The notes under the pieces were generated by a model, which had not been told where the DNA came from, did no database searches, and worked only from the letters and a program-made list of their open reading frames with translations. 64,000 nt of DNA, taken from NCBI RefSeq assembly GCF_014656415.1, contig NZ_BNCJ01000002.1, positions 214,188 to 278,187 on the forward strand, given 5' to 3'. Source of the DNA: Seohaeicola zhoushanensis. GTDB lineage: Bacteria > Pseudomonadota > Alphaproteobacteria > Rhodobacterales > Rhodobacteraceae. This document shows, piece after piece, positions 18,134 through 27,666 of this stretch; positions within the stretch are counted from its first letter, which is position 1, and the number at the start of each line of letters is the position of its first letter. The position numbers and the translations under genes are program-made.

Positions 18134-19645
18134 TCAGGCTCCGAGGCGCGGGATCTTGTGTTGGCCGGTGGCGAGGCCGATGTGCTTGGTCTCCATGTAG
18201 AAGTCGAAGGACCAGTCGCCGCCGTCGCGGCCGATGCCGCTGGCCTTGACCCCGCCGAAGGGGGTGGGCAGGTGGCGCACGTTCTCCGAGTTCACCCAGA
18301 TCATCCCCGCCTCGAGCACGTTTGTGAAGCGCAGCGCGCGGGTCAGGTCGTTGGTCCAGACATAGGCGGTCAGGCCGTAGGGAATGTCATTGGCGATCCG
18401 CAGCGCCTCCTCCTCGTCGCGGAAGCGGATGGCGGTGAGGACCGGGCCGAAGATTTCCTCCTGCGCGATCTTCATGGCGTTGTCGGCCCCGGTGAAGAGG
18501 GTCGGGGCGACATACCAGCCCTTTTCGCCGATCCGCGCGCCGCCGGCGGCGATGGTCGCGCCCTCGGCGCGGGCGGTGTCGAAATACGAGCAGACCTTTG
18601 CGAAATGGGTCTCGTGGATCAGCGGCCCGACCTCGGTTGCCGGGTCCAGCGGATGGCCCACCTTGATGCGCTTCACCCGCTCGGTCAGCCGGGCGAGGAA
18701 GCTGTCGGCCACCGATTCCTCGACCAGCAGCCGCGAGGAGGAGGTGCAGCGTTCGCCGTTCAGCGAGTAGATCATGAAGATCGCCGCATCGAGCGCGCGG
18801 TCGAGATCGGCATCGCCGAAGACCACCACCGGGTTCTTGCCGCCCAGCTCGAAATGCACCCGTTTCAGCGTGTCGGCGCCCTGTTTCATGATCATCGACC
18901 CGGTGCGGCTTTCGCCGACAAAGGCGATGGCCTTGATATCGGGGTGTTCGGTCAGCGCCTTCCCGGCCTCTTCGCCAAGCCCGTTGACCAGGTTCCACAC
19001 CCCCTCCGGCAGCCCGGCGTCGCGGGCGATCTCGGCCAGCAGCCGCGCGGTCAGCGGCGAGAACTCGGCGGGCTTGTGCACCACCGTGCAGCCCGCCGCG
19101 AGGGCAGGGGCGATCTTCCAGGTCGAGAGCATGAAGGGGGTGTTCCAGGGCGTGATCACCCCCACCGGCCCGATCGGCACCCGCGTGGTCAGGTTCATCA
19201 ACGTCTCGGAGGGCAGCATCTGCCCATCGCGCGCCGAGGGGGCGCGGTCGGCGAAGAAGCGGAAGTTCTCGGCCCCGCGCAACGCCGCCTTGGACATGAA
19301 GCGCAGCGCCTGCCCGGTGTCCCAGCATTCGCAGAGCGCAATCTCCTCGGCCCGGGCCACGATGGCGTCGGCGATGCGGTGCAGGATCTTGCGCCGCGCC
19401 TCGCCGCCCATGTCGCGCCAGGCCGGGAAGGCCGCCTTCGCCGCCTGGGCCGCCGCGTCGATGTCCGCCGCGCCGCCCCGCGCCACCGCGCAGATGTGGC
19501 TCTCGTCCACCGGCGAGCCATTGTCGAACGTCGCGCCCGACTGCGCCGGCACGCTCTGCCCGCCGATCAGGTTCATCACCCCGTCGCGGCGGAACCGCTC
19601 CAGCAGCCCGCCGAGGCGGTCGAGGTTGGCCTGCAGCTCAGTCAT
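18134..19645 (-). CDS. hpaE: 5-carboxymethyl-2-hydroxymuconate-semialdehyde dehydrogenase
   Basis: 503 residues of the aldehyde dehydrogenase superfamily. General base Glu in ELGGKNPVVV and catalytic Cys in NGERCTSSSR. It oxidises the ring-cleavage semialdehyde with NAD to 5-carboxymethyl-2-hydroxymuconate. The start overlaps the hpaF stop by 8 bp. Specific assignment comes from its place between hpaF and hpaD and HpaE-like length and sequence. Confidence 0.93.
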   Translation of the reverse strand: MTELQANLDRLGGLLERFRRDGVMNLIGGQSVPAQSGATFDNGSPVDESHICAVARGGAADIDAAAQAAKAAFPAWRDMGGEARRKILHRIADAIVARAEEIALCECWDTGQALRFMSKAALRGAENFRFFADRAPSARDGQMLPSETLMNLTTRVPIGPVGVITPWNTPFMLSTWKIAPALAAGCTVVHKPAEFSPLTARLLAEIARDAGLPEGVWNLVNGLGEEAGKALTEHPDIKAIAFVGESRTGSMIMKQGADTLKRVHFELGGKNPVVVFGDADLDRALDAAIFMIYSLNGERCTSSSRLLVEESVADSFLARLTERVKRIKVGHPLDPATEVGPLIHETHFAKVCSYFDTARAEGATIAAGGARIGEKGWYVAPTLFTGADNAMKIAQEEIFGPVLTAIRFRDEEEALRIANDIPYGLTAYVWTNDLTRALRFTNVLEAGMIWVNSENVRHLPTPFGGVKASGIGRDGGDWSFDFYMETKHIGLATGQHKIPRLGA

Positions 19646-20033
19646 GAGCCTCCCCTTTCAGGTGGTCGCGGATGTTGCCCGCCTTGGGCGAAAGCTCGGG
19701 GTCGATGTCGCGCATCTCGAAGGAGAGCGCGATGGAATGCCGCGCCATGGCCGGCGCGAGAAAGGCCTCGGCCGCGGCGAAGACATGGGCCGTGGCCGCC
19801 TTGCGCGTGGCCAGGTCGCGCCCGCCGCGCAGCCGCAGGGCGATATCGACGTAACCATGCGCCGCATCGCCATCGGCGATGCTTGTGTGATCGGCCCGGA
19901 TCGCCCGCACCCGCACGCCCGCCATCGGCAGCACGCCGGTTTCGATTGCGGCCCGGCGCAGCAGGTCGCAAAGTGCGGCCATATCGGCCCGGTCTTCCAT
20001 GTTCGGCGAGTAGTCGACAGTGATATGCGGCAT
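19638..20033 (-). CDS. hpaF: 5-carboxymethyl-2-hydroxymuconate delta-isomerase
   Basis: 131 residues starting MPHITVDYS at the ATG at 20033. Tautomerase-superfamily enzymes use the N-terminal proline left after Met removal as catalytic base, so the start must be the Met before PHI and not the in-frame TTG three codons earlier. The C-terminal SFEMRDIDPELSPKAGNI matches the CHMI family. It isomerises 5-carboxymethyl-2-hydroxymuconate. First gene of the operon, divergent from hpaR. Confidence 0.93.
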   Translation of the reverse strand: MPHITVDYSPNMEDRADMAALCDLLRRAAIETGVLPMAGVRVRAIRADHTSIADGDAAHGYVDIALRLRGGRDLATRKAATAHVFAAAEAFLAPAMARHSIALSFEMRDIDPELSPKAGNIRDHLKGEAHD

Positions 20034-20065
20034 TCCCGGCAAGCTCCCCCGCAGCCGATATATTT

Positions 20066-20097
20066 AACATGTTTATCATTTTCTGCGGTGCCGTCAA
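20066..20097 (-). promoter_or_regulatory. Predicted hpa operon promoter with overlapping palindrome
   Basis: On the minus strand TTGACG (20092-20097) and TAAACA (20070-20075) are 16 bp apart, a plausible sigma70 pair. A perfect 8-bp palindrome AACATGTT (20066-20073) covers the -10 box in an AT-rich block. It is the best candidate for an HpaR operator that would block the hpaF promoter. Site identity is inferred from position and symmetry. Confidence 0.5.
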
Positions 20098-20118
20098 GGA
20101 GGGCGTTGCTCAACAGCA

Positions 20119-20147
20119 TTGCACAGTTGTCGCGGATCGGCAAAAAT
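20119..20147 (+). promoter_or_regulatory. Possible hpaR promoter
   Basis: TTGCAC (20119-20124) and AAAAAT (20142-20147) with a 17-bp spacer end only a few bases before the ATG at 20153, which would give a very short leader. An imperfect inverted repeat CAAC (20111-20114) and GTTG (20126-20129) overlaps the -35 box. Weak evidence. Confidence 0.35.
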
Positions 20148-20152
20148 GGTCT

Positions 20153-20605
20153 ATGTCCAAACCCTTGTTGTCCACATCCCGGTCGCTTCCCATCGCGCTT
20201 CTGCGGGCGCGTGAAAAGGTCATGGGGCCGATTCGCAACCTTCTCGCCGATGTCGACGTGACCGAGCAGCAATGGCGCGTCCTGCGGGTGCTGGAAGAGG
20301 GCGGCCCGATGGAGCCGACCCGCATCGCCGAGCAATCCTGCCTGCTGCTGCCCAGCCTCACCCGCATCCTGCAGAAGCTGGACGAGAAGAAGCTGATCCA
20401 GCGCAAGACCGACAAGACCGACCGCCGCCGCCAGATCGTGCGCATCACGCCCAGGGGCAGCCGGCTGATCGAGGAGAACCTCGACAAGAACCTCGCCTTC
20501 CTCGAAGAGGTGCGCACCCGCCTTGGCCCCGAGCGGTTCGATACCCTGCTCGACCTGCTGACCGCGCTGAACCAGCTCGACCAGGAGCCGCCCGAGGCCG
20601 GCTGA
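20153..20605 (+). CDS. hpaR: MarR-family regulator of homoprotocatechuate degradation
   Basis: 150 residues from the ATG at 20153. A winged helix with the recognition region CLLLPSLTRILQKLDEKKLI and the DRRRQIVRITPRG wing fits MarR proteins, and the divergent position next to hpaF fits HpaR. HpaR represses the meta operon and is released by pathway substrates such as 4-hydroxyphenylacetate or homoprotocatechuate in E. coli. In-frame sequence upstream to 20069 is intergenic promoter DNA, so I reject the longer start. Confidence 0.9.
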   Translation: MSKPLLSTSRSLPIALLRAREKVMGPIRNLLADVDVTEQQWRVLRVLEEGGPMEPTRIAEQSCLLLPSLTRILQKLDEKKLIQRKTDKTDRRRQIVRITPRGSRLIEENLDKNLAFLEEVRTRLGPERFDTLLDLLTALNQLDQEPPEAG

Positions 20606-20696
20606 GCGAGGCCTCGCCGTTTCAATCCGAGCGCCTTTCCGCCGGCGGGCGGACAGGGTAGACTGTTCCCAAACCGCAGCAGACGGGGGCAGGATC

Positions 20697-21851
20697 ATGC
20701 ATTACAGGATAGACCGGCGGGCGATGCTCGCCATTCTGGGCGGCGGGCTGGTGGCGGCCTGCTCGAACCCGGTGGGGCCGATGACCACGGTATCGGCGCC
20801 GGGCCCGTCGTGGCCGACCGCGCCCAACCCTGCCTTCGACGCCTGGGTCGACGGCTTCCGCGCGCGCGCCATCGCCAAGGGCATCTCGCCGGCAACCGTC
20901 GCCAGCGCCTTTCGCGGCGTGGGCTTCCTGCCCGGCGTGGTCGAGCGTGACCGCAACCAGACCGAGTTCACCCGCACGCTGGAAGACTACCTCGCCATCG
21001 CCGCCTCGGAGGAGCGCATCACCAAGGGCCGCGCCGCGCTGGCGCGCCACGGCGGCACGCTCTCGGCCATCGAAGCGCGCTATGGCGTGCCGGCCAACGT
21101 CGTGGTCGCGGTCTGGGGGCTGGAAAGCTTCTACGGCGAGCGGCGCGGCAATGCGCCGATCATCTCCTCGCTGGCGACGCTGGCCTTCGACGGCCGTCGT
21201 GGCGCCTTCTTCGAGGGGCAGCTGATCGCGGCGCTTCAGATCCTGGAAAACGGCGATGTCACCCCTGCCGGCATGACCGGCAGCTGGGCCGGGGCGATGG
21301 GCCATACCCAGTTCATCCCGACCTCGTATCTCGCCTATGCCGTCGACTTCAACGGCGACGGGCGGCGCGACATCTGGTCCGACGATCCCACCGACGCGTT
21401 GGCCTCGACCGCCGCCTATCTCTCGCGCTCGGGCTGGGAGCGGGGCCGCCCCTGGGGCGGCGAGCTCGGCTCGTCCGCCGCGAATTCCGGCACCCCGGTC
21501 TCGGTGATCCAGCCGCAGCCGGGCGGGCCGCAGTTCGCCGTCTTCCGCAACTTCTCGGTGATAAAGCGCTACAACAACTCCGACCTTTACGCGCTGGGCG
21601 TCGGCCACCTCTCCGACCGCCTCGCCGGCGGCGGGCCGCTGCGCGCCAAGTTCGGCCCCGACGCGCGCGGCATGACGCTGGACGACCGCAAGGCGCTGCA
21701 ACAGCGCCTCACCGCGCGTGGCTTCGACACCGGCGGCAGCGACGGGGTGATCGGCCCCAAGACCATCAGCGCCATCCGCGACTACCAGCGCCGCAACGGC
21801 CTGGCCGAGACCGGCGAACCCTCGATGGAGCTGCTGCGCCGGCTGGGGTAG
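20697..21851 (+). CDS. Lytic murein transglycosylase (MltB-type) lipoprotein
   Basis: 384 residues. Signal sequence with lipobox (GGGLVAAC, Cys at about residue 22) and an Arg pair before it, so it is likely lipid-anchored, perhaps via Tat. Next an SLT_2/MltB catalytic region (VWGLESFYG with the likely catalytic Glu; GAMGHTQFIPTSYLAYAVDFNGDGRRDIW in two parts), then a C-terminal peptidoglycan-binding repeat (GFDTGGSDGVIGPKTISAIRDYQ). Cuts glycan strands with 1,6-anhydro ends. A small hairpin (GGGGC-GCAAA-GCCCC) overlaps the stop. Confidence 0.93.
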   Translation: MHYRIDRRAMLAILGGGLVAACSNPVGPMTTVSAPGPSWPTAPNPAFDAWVDGFRARAIAKGISPATVASAFRGVGFLPGVVERDRNQTEFTRTLEDYLAIAASEERITKGRAALARHGGTLSAIEARYGVPANVVVAVWGLESFYGERRGNAPIISSLATLAFDGRRGAFFEGQLIAALQILENGDVTPAGMTGSWAGAMGHTQFIPTSYLAYAVDFNGDGRRDIWSDDPTDALASTAAYLSRSGWERGRPWGGELGSSAANSGTPVSVIQPQPGGPQFAVFRNFSVIKRYNNSDLYALGVGHLSDRLAGGGPLRAKFGPDARGMTLDDRKALQQRLTARGFDTGGSDGVIGPKTISAIRDYQRRNGLAETGEPSMELLRRLG

Positions 21852-21920
21852 GGGCGCAAAGCCCCGGAACCCGGATAATCATGCTGGCAAATTGTGCGAG
21901 GCGGCCCTAGCGTCGCCCGC

Positions 21921-23141
21921 ATGAGCACCACCGATATTCACGACAGCGCATATTCCTGGTTCCGTCTCTGCGTCACCATGGCCATCGCGATGGTCGCCAA
22001 CGTGGGGATCTGGGCCATCGTCCTGGTCCTGCCCGCGGTCGAGGCCGAGTTCGGTGTCAGCCGGGCCGATGCCTCGCTGGCCTATACGCTGACGATGATG
22101 GGCTTTGCCGCCGGCAACCTGCTGATCGGGCGCGTCGTCGATCGCTTCGGGGTGACGCTGGCGCTGATCGGGGCCTCGGTGATCTCGGCCTGCGGCTACC
22201 TGCTGTCGATGGTGGCACCGACGATGGGGCTGCTCTGGCTGACCCACCTGCTGCTCGGCCTCGGCACCGCGGTCGGCTTCGGCCCGCTGATGGCCGATAT
22301 CTCGCACTGGTTCCTGCGCCGCCGTGGCATCGCCGTGGCGCTGGTGGCCAGCGGCAATTACATCTCGGGCGGCATCTGGCCCACCATCCTGACGCCGATG
22401 CTGGTCAATGGCGACTGGCGGCAGGTCTACCTGCTGCTGGCGGTTGTCACCCTCGTCGCGGTGATCCCGCTGGCCCTGCTGTTGCGCCGCCGACTACCGG
22501 ACGAGGCCCATGGCGTCGCCCAGGCGGCCTCCGACCTCAAGGCGATGAGCGCCGGTTTCACGCCGCGCCAGCTGCAATGGCTGCTGGGCCTGGCCGGGAT
22601 CGGCTGCTGCATCGCCATGTCGATGCCGCAGGTCCATATCGTCGCCTATTGCATCGGCCTGGGCTACGGCCCGGCGGTGGGGGCGGACCTGCTCTCGCTG
22701 ATGCTGCTGGGCGGAGCCGCCAGCCGGATCTTCTTCGGCCTCGTCGCCGACCGCCTCGGCGGCGTGCGAACGGTGCTGGTGGGCGCGCTGCTGCAGGCGC
22801 TGGCCCTGGCGCTCTACCTGCCCTGGGACGCGATGGTGCCGCTCTATGTCATCAGCCTGGTCTTCGGCCTCAGCCAGGGCGGCATCGTGCCGAGCTATGC
22901 GCTGGTTGTGCGCGAATACATGCCCGCGCGCGAGGCCGGGGCGCGGGTCGGTTTCGTGCTGATGATGACGGTGCTGGGCATGGCCATCGGCGGCTGGATG
23001 TCGGGCTGGATCTACGACCTCTCCGGCAGCTACCGGATGGCCTTCCTGAACGGGGTGTTGTGGAACGGGCTGACCGTCGGGGTCATGCTGCTTTTGCTCG
23101 CCCGGTCGAGGCCAAGAGCGCCGAAGGCGGCGGTGGTTTGA
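21921..23141 (+). CDS. MFS transporter
   Basis: 406 residues from the ATG at 21921, with about 12 membrane segments, an MFS A-motif region (GNLLIGRVVDRFG) and a second-half equivalent (FFGLVADRLGG). It resembles oxalate/formate antiporter-like or monocarboxylate carriers, but the substrate is not deducible. No operon partner: hairpin upstream, converging trhO downstream. Confidence 0.88.
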   Translation: MSTTDIHDSAYSWFRLCVTMAIAMVANVGIWAIVLVLPAVEAEFGVSRADASLAYTLTMMGFAAGNLLIGRVVDRFGVTLALIGASVISACGYLLSMVAPTMGLLWLTHLLLGLGTAVGFGPLMADISHWFLRRRGIAVALVASGNYISGGIWPTILTPMLVNGDWRQVYLLLAVVTLVAVIPLALLLRRRLPDEAHGVAQAASDLKAMSAGFTPRQLQWLLGLAGIGCCIAMSMPQVHIVAYCIGLGYGPAVGADLLSLMLLGGAASRIFFGLVADRLGGVRTVLVGALLQALALALYLPWDAMVPLYVISLVFGLSQGGIVPSYALVVREYMPAREAGARVGFVLMMTVLGMAIGGWMSGWIYDLSGSYRMAFLNGVLWNGLTVGVMLLLLARSRPRAPKAAVV

Positions 23142-23217
23142 GGCAGGCGAGAACCGCCCCGGAAAAGGTCACTCTGCCTTAATCGTTTTGAGTCAATAAC
23201 TTGACCCCCCGTCCCAG

Positions 23218-24129
23218 CTAGGACACCTCTCCGCCAAGGTGTTTTTCGCCCCTTTCACGCGCCAGTTTCATCTGCCGCGTCCGCTCGCGGAACCGCGCCT
23301 TGTCCTCGGCGCTGGTTTCGTCGAAGCAGTGATGGCAGGACACCCCCGCCTCGTATTCCGGCCGGCCCGTATCCTCGGGCTCCAGCGGCCGCCGGCAGCC
23401 ATGGCAAAGCAGATGCGCCCCCGGCTTCAGCCCGTGCCCGACGCTGATCCGCCCGTCGAAGACAAAGCAGTCGCCCTGCCAGGTGCTCTGATCCTCGGGG
23501 ATCTCCTCCAGGTATTTCAGGATGCCGCCCTTGAGGTGGTAGACCTCCGGCACGCCTTGCCCCAGCAGGTAGTTCGTCGACTTCTCGCAGCGTATGCCGC
23601 CAGTACAGAACATCGCGATCCGCTTGTTGTGAAAGCGCTCGCGGTTCGCCTCCCACCAGGCCGGGAAATCGCGGAAGCTGCGGGTCTGAGGGTCGACCGC
23701 CCCCTCGAAGGTGCCGATCGCCACCTCGTAATCGTTGCGCGTGTCGATCACCGCCACGTCGGGCTGGCGGATCAGGTCGTTCCACTCGGCCGGCGCCACG
23801 TAATGCCCGGTCCCCGCCAGCGGGTCGACATCGGGCTGGCCCATGGTGACGATCTCTTTCTTCAGCCGCACCTTCAGCTTGCCGAAGGGCTCCTCGGCGG
23901 CCTCGGCCTCCTTCCACTCCAGCCCGGCGCAGCCCGGCAGCGCCCGGATATGCGCCAGCACCGCGTCGATGCCCGCGCGCGGGCCGGCGATGGTGCCGTT
24001 GATACCCTCGCGGGCCAGCAGCAGCGTGCCCTTGACGCCCTCGGCCCGGCAAAGCGCCTCCAGCGGCCCCTTCAGCGCGGCGGGGTCGTCGAAACGGGTG
24101 AAGTGATAGAGTGCGGCGATGGTGAACAT
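23218..24129 (-). CDS. trhO: tRNA uridine(34) hydroxylase (rhodanese-like TrhO/YceA)
   Basis: 303 residues from the ATG at 24129. N-terminal acylphosphatase-like domain, central rhodanese domain with [11 protein letters not shown] (C175, C181), and a C-terminal tail with paired Cys (CHGC, CHHC) likely to bind metal. TrhO makes 5-hydroxyuridine at the wobble position of some tRNAs using O2. The 67-residue in-frame extension overlaps the divergent pncA and is rejected. Confidence 0.93.
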   Translation of the reverse strand: MFTIAALYHFTRFDDPAALKGPLEALCRAEGVKGTLLLAREGINGTIAGPRAGIDAVLAHIRALPGCAGLEWKEAEAAEEPFGKLKVRLKKEIVTMGQPDVDPLAGTGHYVAPAEWNDLIRQPDVAVIDTRNDYEVAIGTFEGAVDPQTRSFRDFPAWWEANRERFHNKRIAMFCTGGIRCEKSTNYLLGQGVPEVYHLKGGILKYLEEIPEDQSTWQGDCFVFDGRISVGHGLKPGAHLLCHGCRRPLEPEDTGRPEYEAGVSCHHCFDETSAEDKARFRERTRQMKLARERGEKHLGGEVS

Positions 24130-24226
24130 GGCCCGCTCTCTAGGCCGGCGCGGCCGGCGCGGCAAGCGCACCGATTGACGCGGGCCCATGCCCCGCCTAC
24201 CGATAGGGCAGCAGAAGGAGACCGCC

Positions 24227-24820
24227 ATGACCCGCGCCCTCATCGTCATCGACGTGCAGAACGACTTTTGCCCCGGCGGCGCGCTGGCGGTGCCCGAGGG
24301 CGACGCCGTGGTCGCCCCGATCAACGCCATGATGGACAGTTTCGACGCGGTGATCCTGACCCAGGACTGGCACCCTGCAGGGCATTCCTCCTTCGCCTCG
24401 GCGCATCCCGGCGCGGCGCCTTATTCGATGGTGAAGATGCCCTATGGCGACCAGGTGCTCTGGCCCGACCACTGCATCCAGAACACCCCCGGCGCGGCCT
24501 TCCACCCCGGCCTGCGCACCGATGGCGATCTCATCATCCGAAAGGGCTTCCGCCCCGGCATCGACAGCTATTCCGCCTTCTTCGAGAACGACCGCACCAC
24601 CCCCACCGGCCTTGACGGCTACCTGCGCACGCGGGGGATCTCCGAGCTGGTGCTGACCGGCCTCGCCACCGATTTCTGCGTGAACTACTCGGCGCTCGAC
24701 GCCGCGCGACTGGGGTTCCGGGTCAGCGTCGCGCTCGCCGCCTGCCGGGGCATCGACCTCGACGGATCGGTCGCCGCTGCCGAGTCGGCGATGCGCGAAG
24801 CCGGGGTGCAACTGGTCTGA
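24227..24820 (+). CDS. pncA: Nicotinamidase/pyrazinamidase
   Basis: 197 residues with an AAGGAG ribosome site before the ATG at 24227. Catalytic triad D9, K106, C151 ([20 protein letters not shown]) and metal ligands D47, H49, H82 are all present. It deamidates nicotinamide to nicotinate for NAD salvage in the cytoplasm. It lies directly upstream of pncB, so both Preiss-Handler entry steps are together. Confidence 0.96.
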   Translation: MTRALIVIDVQNDFCPGGALAVPEGDAVVAPINAMMDSFDAVILTQDWHPAGHSSFASAHPGAAPYSMVKMPYGDQVLWPDHCIQNTPGAAFHPGLRTDGDLIIRKGFRPGIDSYSAFFENDRTTPTGLDGYLRTRGISELVLTGLATDFCVNYSALDAARLGFRVSVALAACRGIDLDGSVAAAESAMREAGVQLV

Positions 24821-24961
24821 GGCCGGGTGCGATGCGGGCCGCTGCCGCGCGACCGGCAGCGCCGCAACCCGCCGACCCACCGGCAGCGCATTGATTCCGC
24901 TTGGATAGCGGTCCCTGTCGTGTAACCTGTGCGCCGGAAATAAGACCGCCGGGGAAGAGCA

Positions 24962-26251
24962 TTGGACATCGCGACACGCGTCTACAATCACAAGTGGAAG
25001 ATCGACCCGATCATCCGCTCGCTGATCGACACTGATTTCTACAAGCTGCTGATGTGCCAGTCGGTCTTCCGCAACAAGCCGGACACCCGTGTCACCTTCT
25101 CGCTGATCAACCGATCGAAACACGTGCCGCTGGCCCGGCTGATCGACGAGGGTGAGCTGCGCGAGCAGCTGGATCACATCCGCTCGCTGTCGCTCTCGCG
25201 CGGCGAGAGCACCTGGCTGCGCGGCAATACCTTCTACGGCAAGCGCCAGATGTTCCGCCCCGATTTCATGGAATGGTTCGAGAACCTGCGCCTGCCGCCC
25301 TATCACCTGGAGCGCAAGGACGACCAATACGAGCTGACCTTCGAGGGCGCCTGGCACGAGGTGATGCTCTGGGAGATCCCGGCGCTGGCAGTGCTGATGG
25401 AGCTGCGCAGCCGCGCGGTACTCAACTCGATGGGGCGGTTCGAGCTGCAGGTGCTCTATGCCCGCGCCATGACCCGGCTCTGGGAGAAGATCCAGCGCCT
25501 GCGCCAGATCGACACCATCGCGATCGCCGATTTCGGCACCCGGCGGCGGCATTCCTTCCTCTGGCAGGACTGGTGCGTGCAGGCGATGATCGAGGGGCTG
25601 GGCCGCAAGTTCACCGGCACTTCGAACTGCCTGATCGCCATGCGCCGCGAGGTCGAGGCGATCGGCACCAATGCGCATGAACTCCCGATGGTCTATTCCG
25701 CCCTGGCCGAGAGTGACGAGGCACTGGCCCGCGCGCCCTACGAGGTGCTGTCGGACTGGCACGAGGAGCATGACGGCAACCTGCGGATCATCCTGCCCGA
25801 TACCTATGGCACCAAGGGCTTCCTCGAGAATGCGCCCGACTGGCTGACCACCTGGACCGGTATCCGGATCGACAGCGGCGATCCGGCCGCGGGGGCCGAG
25901 CTGGCCATCGACTGGTGGCGCGCGCGCGGCGAGGATCCGAATACCAAACGGGTGATCTTCTCCGACGGGCTGGACGTCGACAAGATCGTCGAGTTGCACG
26001 CCCGCTTCGCCGGGCGGGTCAATGTCTCCTTCGGTTGGGGCACCCTGCTCACCAATGATTTCCGCGGCTTCGTGGCCAATGATGCGCTGGCGCCCTTCTC
26101 GCTGGTCTGCAAGGCGGTGAGCGCCAATGGCCGCCCGACCGTCAAGCTCTCGGACAACCCCGAGAAGGCGATGGGGCCGAAGGATGAGATCGAGCGCTAC
26201 AAGCGCGTCTTCGGGGTGGGCGAACAGCAGCGCATGCCGGTCGAGGTCTGA
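24962..26251 (+). CDS. pncB: Nicotinate phosphoribosyltransferase
   Basis: 429 residues. Family features include SLIDTDFYKLLM near the N-terminus, GTSNCLIAMRREVEAIGT, and the PRPP-site segments IFSDGLDVDKIVEL and SFGWGTLLTND. It makes nicotinate mononucleotide from nicotinate, PRPP and ATP. The best start is TTG at 24962, preceded by GGGGAAGAG; there is no ATG nearby in frame. The 141-bp gap after pncA suggests its own promoter is possible. Converges with the histidine kinase gene 4 bp downstream. Confidence 0.95.
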   Translation: MDIATRVYNHKWKIDPIIRSLIDTDFYKLLMCQSVFRNKPDTRVTFSLINRSKHVPLARLIDEGELREQLDHIRSLSLSRGESTWLRGNTFYGKRQMFRPDFMEWFENLRLPPYHLERKDDQYELTFEGAWHEVMLWEIPALAVLMELRSRAVLNSMGRFELQVLYARAMTRLWEKIQRLRQIDTIAIADFGTRRRHSFLWQDWCVQAMIEGLGRKFTGTSNCLIAMRREVEAIGTNAHELPMVYSALAESDEALARAPYEVLSDWHEEHDGNLRIILPDTYGTKGFLENAPDWLTTWTGIRIDSGDPAAGAELAIDWWRARGEDPNTKRVIFSDGLDVDKIVELHARFAGRVNVSFGWGTLLTNDFRGFVANDALAPFSLVCKAVSANGRPTVKLSDNPEKAMGPKDEIERYKRVFGVGEQQRMPVEV

Positions 26252-26255
26252 CACC

Positions 26256-27575
26256 TCAGAACCGCGGCATCGAGAAACAGAACACCGCGCCGCTCGGTTG
26301 CGCCGGGCGCAGCGACAGCTGCGTGCCCCAGCGCGTCACGATCCGGCGCACCAGCGCCAGGCCGACGCCGCTGACCTCGTCGGGCTTGCTGGCCTTGGAC
26401 ATGGTCCAGAACATGTCGAAGACCCGCCCGGCGTGCTCGCCGGGAATGCCGGGGCCGTTGTCCTCCACCTCGAAGCGGTGAATCCGGCGGTCGGCCTGAT
26501 AGCGGATGATGATGTCGGGCCGGTTCTGGGGGTGGTGCTTGACCGCATTCGAGATCAGGTTGCGCAGGATGATCTCGAGTTCGACCCGCTGCGCGCGCAC
26601 CACGGGAAAGGTGCCCTCCAGCCGCACCGAGACGCCGGGCGGCACGTGCAGTTGCACGATGGCGTCGACGGTCTGGCGCAGGTCGACCTCGCTGATCTCC
26701 TGCGCCGCGCCCTCGATCAGGATGTAGCGGAACACAGCCTTGATCAGCGAATCGAGCAACGCCGCGCGCTCCGAGATCGCGCCCAGGTGCGTGCGCACCG
26801 CGCCGAAGTCCTGCGCGCTGCCCTCCGCCGCGTCCTCGGTGGCGAATTCGGCCAGCGCCGCGATCTGGCGCAGTGGCGCGCGCAGGTCATGGGCGGCGAC
26901 CTGGGTGAACTGCTCGATCTCCTCGATCCGCCGGGCGTCATGCTCCAGCCGCATCCGCGCGCGTTGCCGCATCAGCACCAGAAGCCCCAGCGAGAGCATC
27001 GCCGCCAGCGCATAGGGCAGTATGAAGAGCACGAGGTTACGGTCGTCCAGCGCCAGTTGCTGCGCCTTCATCCGCGCTTCGACCCGAGCGCGCACCACCG
27101 CGAGTTCGGCCAGAGCGGCATCGTCGGAGACGCGCACCGCAGCGTCGATCTCGGAGGCGCTGCGGCCTTCGCGGTGCATCCGGGTGATCACGTCGATATA
27201 GGCGCGATACTCCGCGATCATGGCGCGCTGCGCGCCGAGCGGCAGGTCGAGTTCCGCCGCCGCCACCTGCGCCGCCAGCCTGTTGAGCACAGCCATCGAT
27301 CGTTCGGCCGCGGCCACGGCGGCTTCGCGATAGCGCGGTTCGTCCGGCCGCAGCACCCAGTTCTTGAAGTTGTGGATCAACCCGCCATAGCCCAGACTCT
27401 GCTGCTGGTCGAGAATGGTGGTGTAATAGCGCAGCTGCCGCTCACCCAGCCGTGCCTGGTCCTGCCGCAACGACAGGAACAGGAAGGCGAAGAGCGCCGA
27501 GGTAAACGCGGCAACCACCAGCAGGCTCAGCGTCAGCACCCTGATGTTCCGTTTCAATTGCCTTTCGGGGGTCAT
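26256..27575 (-). CDS. Membrane sensor histidine kinase
   Basis: 439 residues from the ATG at 27575. Membrane segments at about 12-36 and 181-203 flank a helical periplasmic sensor with IHNFKNWVLR (about 67-76), a motif seen in four-helix sensors. Then HisKA with phospho-acceptor H229 (AAHDLRAPLRQI), and HATPase boxes NLISNAVKHH, EDNGPGIPG and GVGLALVRRI. No response regulator is adjacent, so it is an orphan here; signal unknown. Confidence 0.92.
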   Translation of the reverse strand: MTPERQLKRNIRVLTLSLLVVAAFTSALFAFLFLSLRQDQARLGERQLRYYTTILDQQQSLGYGGLIHNFKNWVLRPDEPRYREAAVAAAERSMAVLNRLAAQVAAAELDLPLGAQRAMIAEYRAYIDVITRMHREGRSASEIDAAVRVSDDAALAELAVVRARVEARMKAQQLALDDRNLVLFILPYALAAMLSLGLLVLMRQRARMRLEHDARRIEEIEQFTQVAAHDLRAPLRQIAALAEFATEDAAEGSAQDFGAVRTHLGAISERAALLDSLIKAVFRYILIEGAAQEISEVDLRQTVDAIVQLHVPPGVSVRLEGTFPVVRAQRVELEIILRNLISNAVKHHPQNRPDIIIRYQADRRIHRFEVEDNGPGIPGEHAGRVFDMFWTMSKASKPDEVSGVGLALVRRIVTRWGTQLSLRPAQPSGAVFCFSMPRF

Positions 27576-27666
27576 CCGGCCTTTCCCTGCAGTCCCGTTG
27601 ATCCGGGCAGGGCGGCACATTAGGCGGCGAATCGTTAATAATCCCTGAGCGGCTGCCGGGGCTTTC

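Noticed and set aside
20034..20042. In-frame TTG start for hpaF three codons upstream
   Set aside because: The catalytic N-terminal proline of this enzyme family requires the start at MPHIT (20033).
24162..24330. N-terminal extension of trhO to 24330
   Set aside because: It overlaps the divergent pncA start and lacks family similarity; the TrhO fold begins at [10 protein letters not shown].
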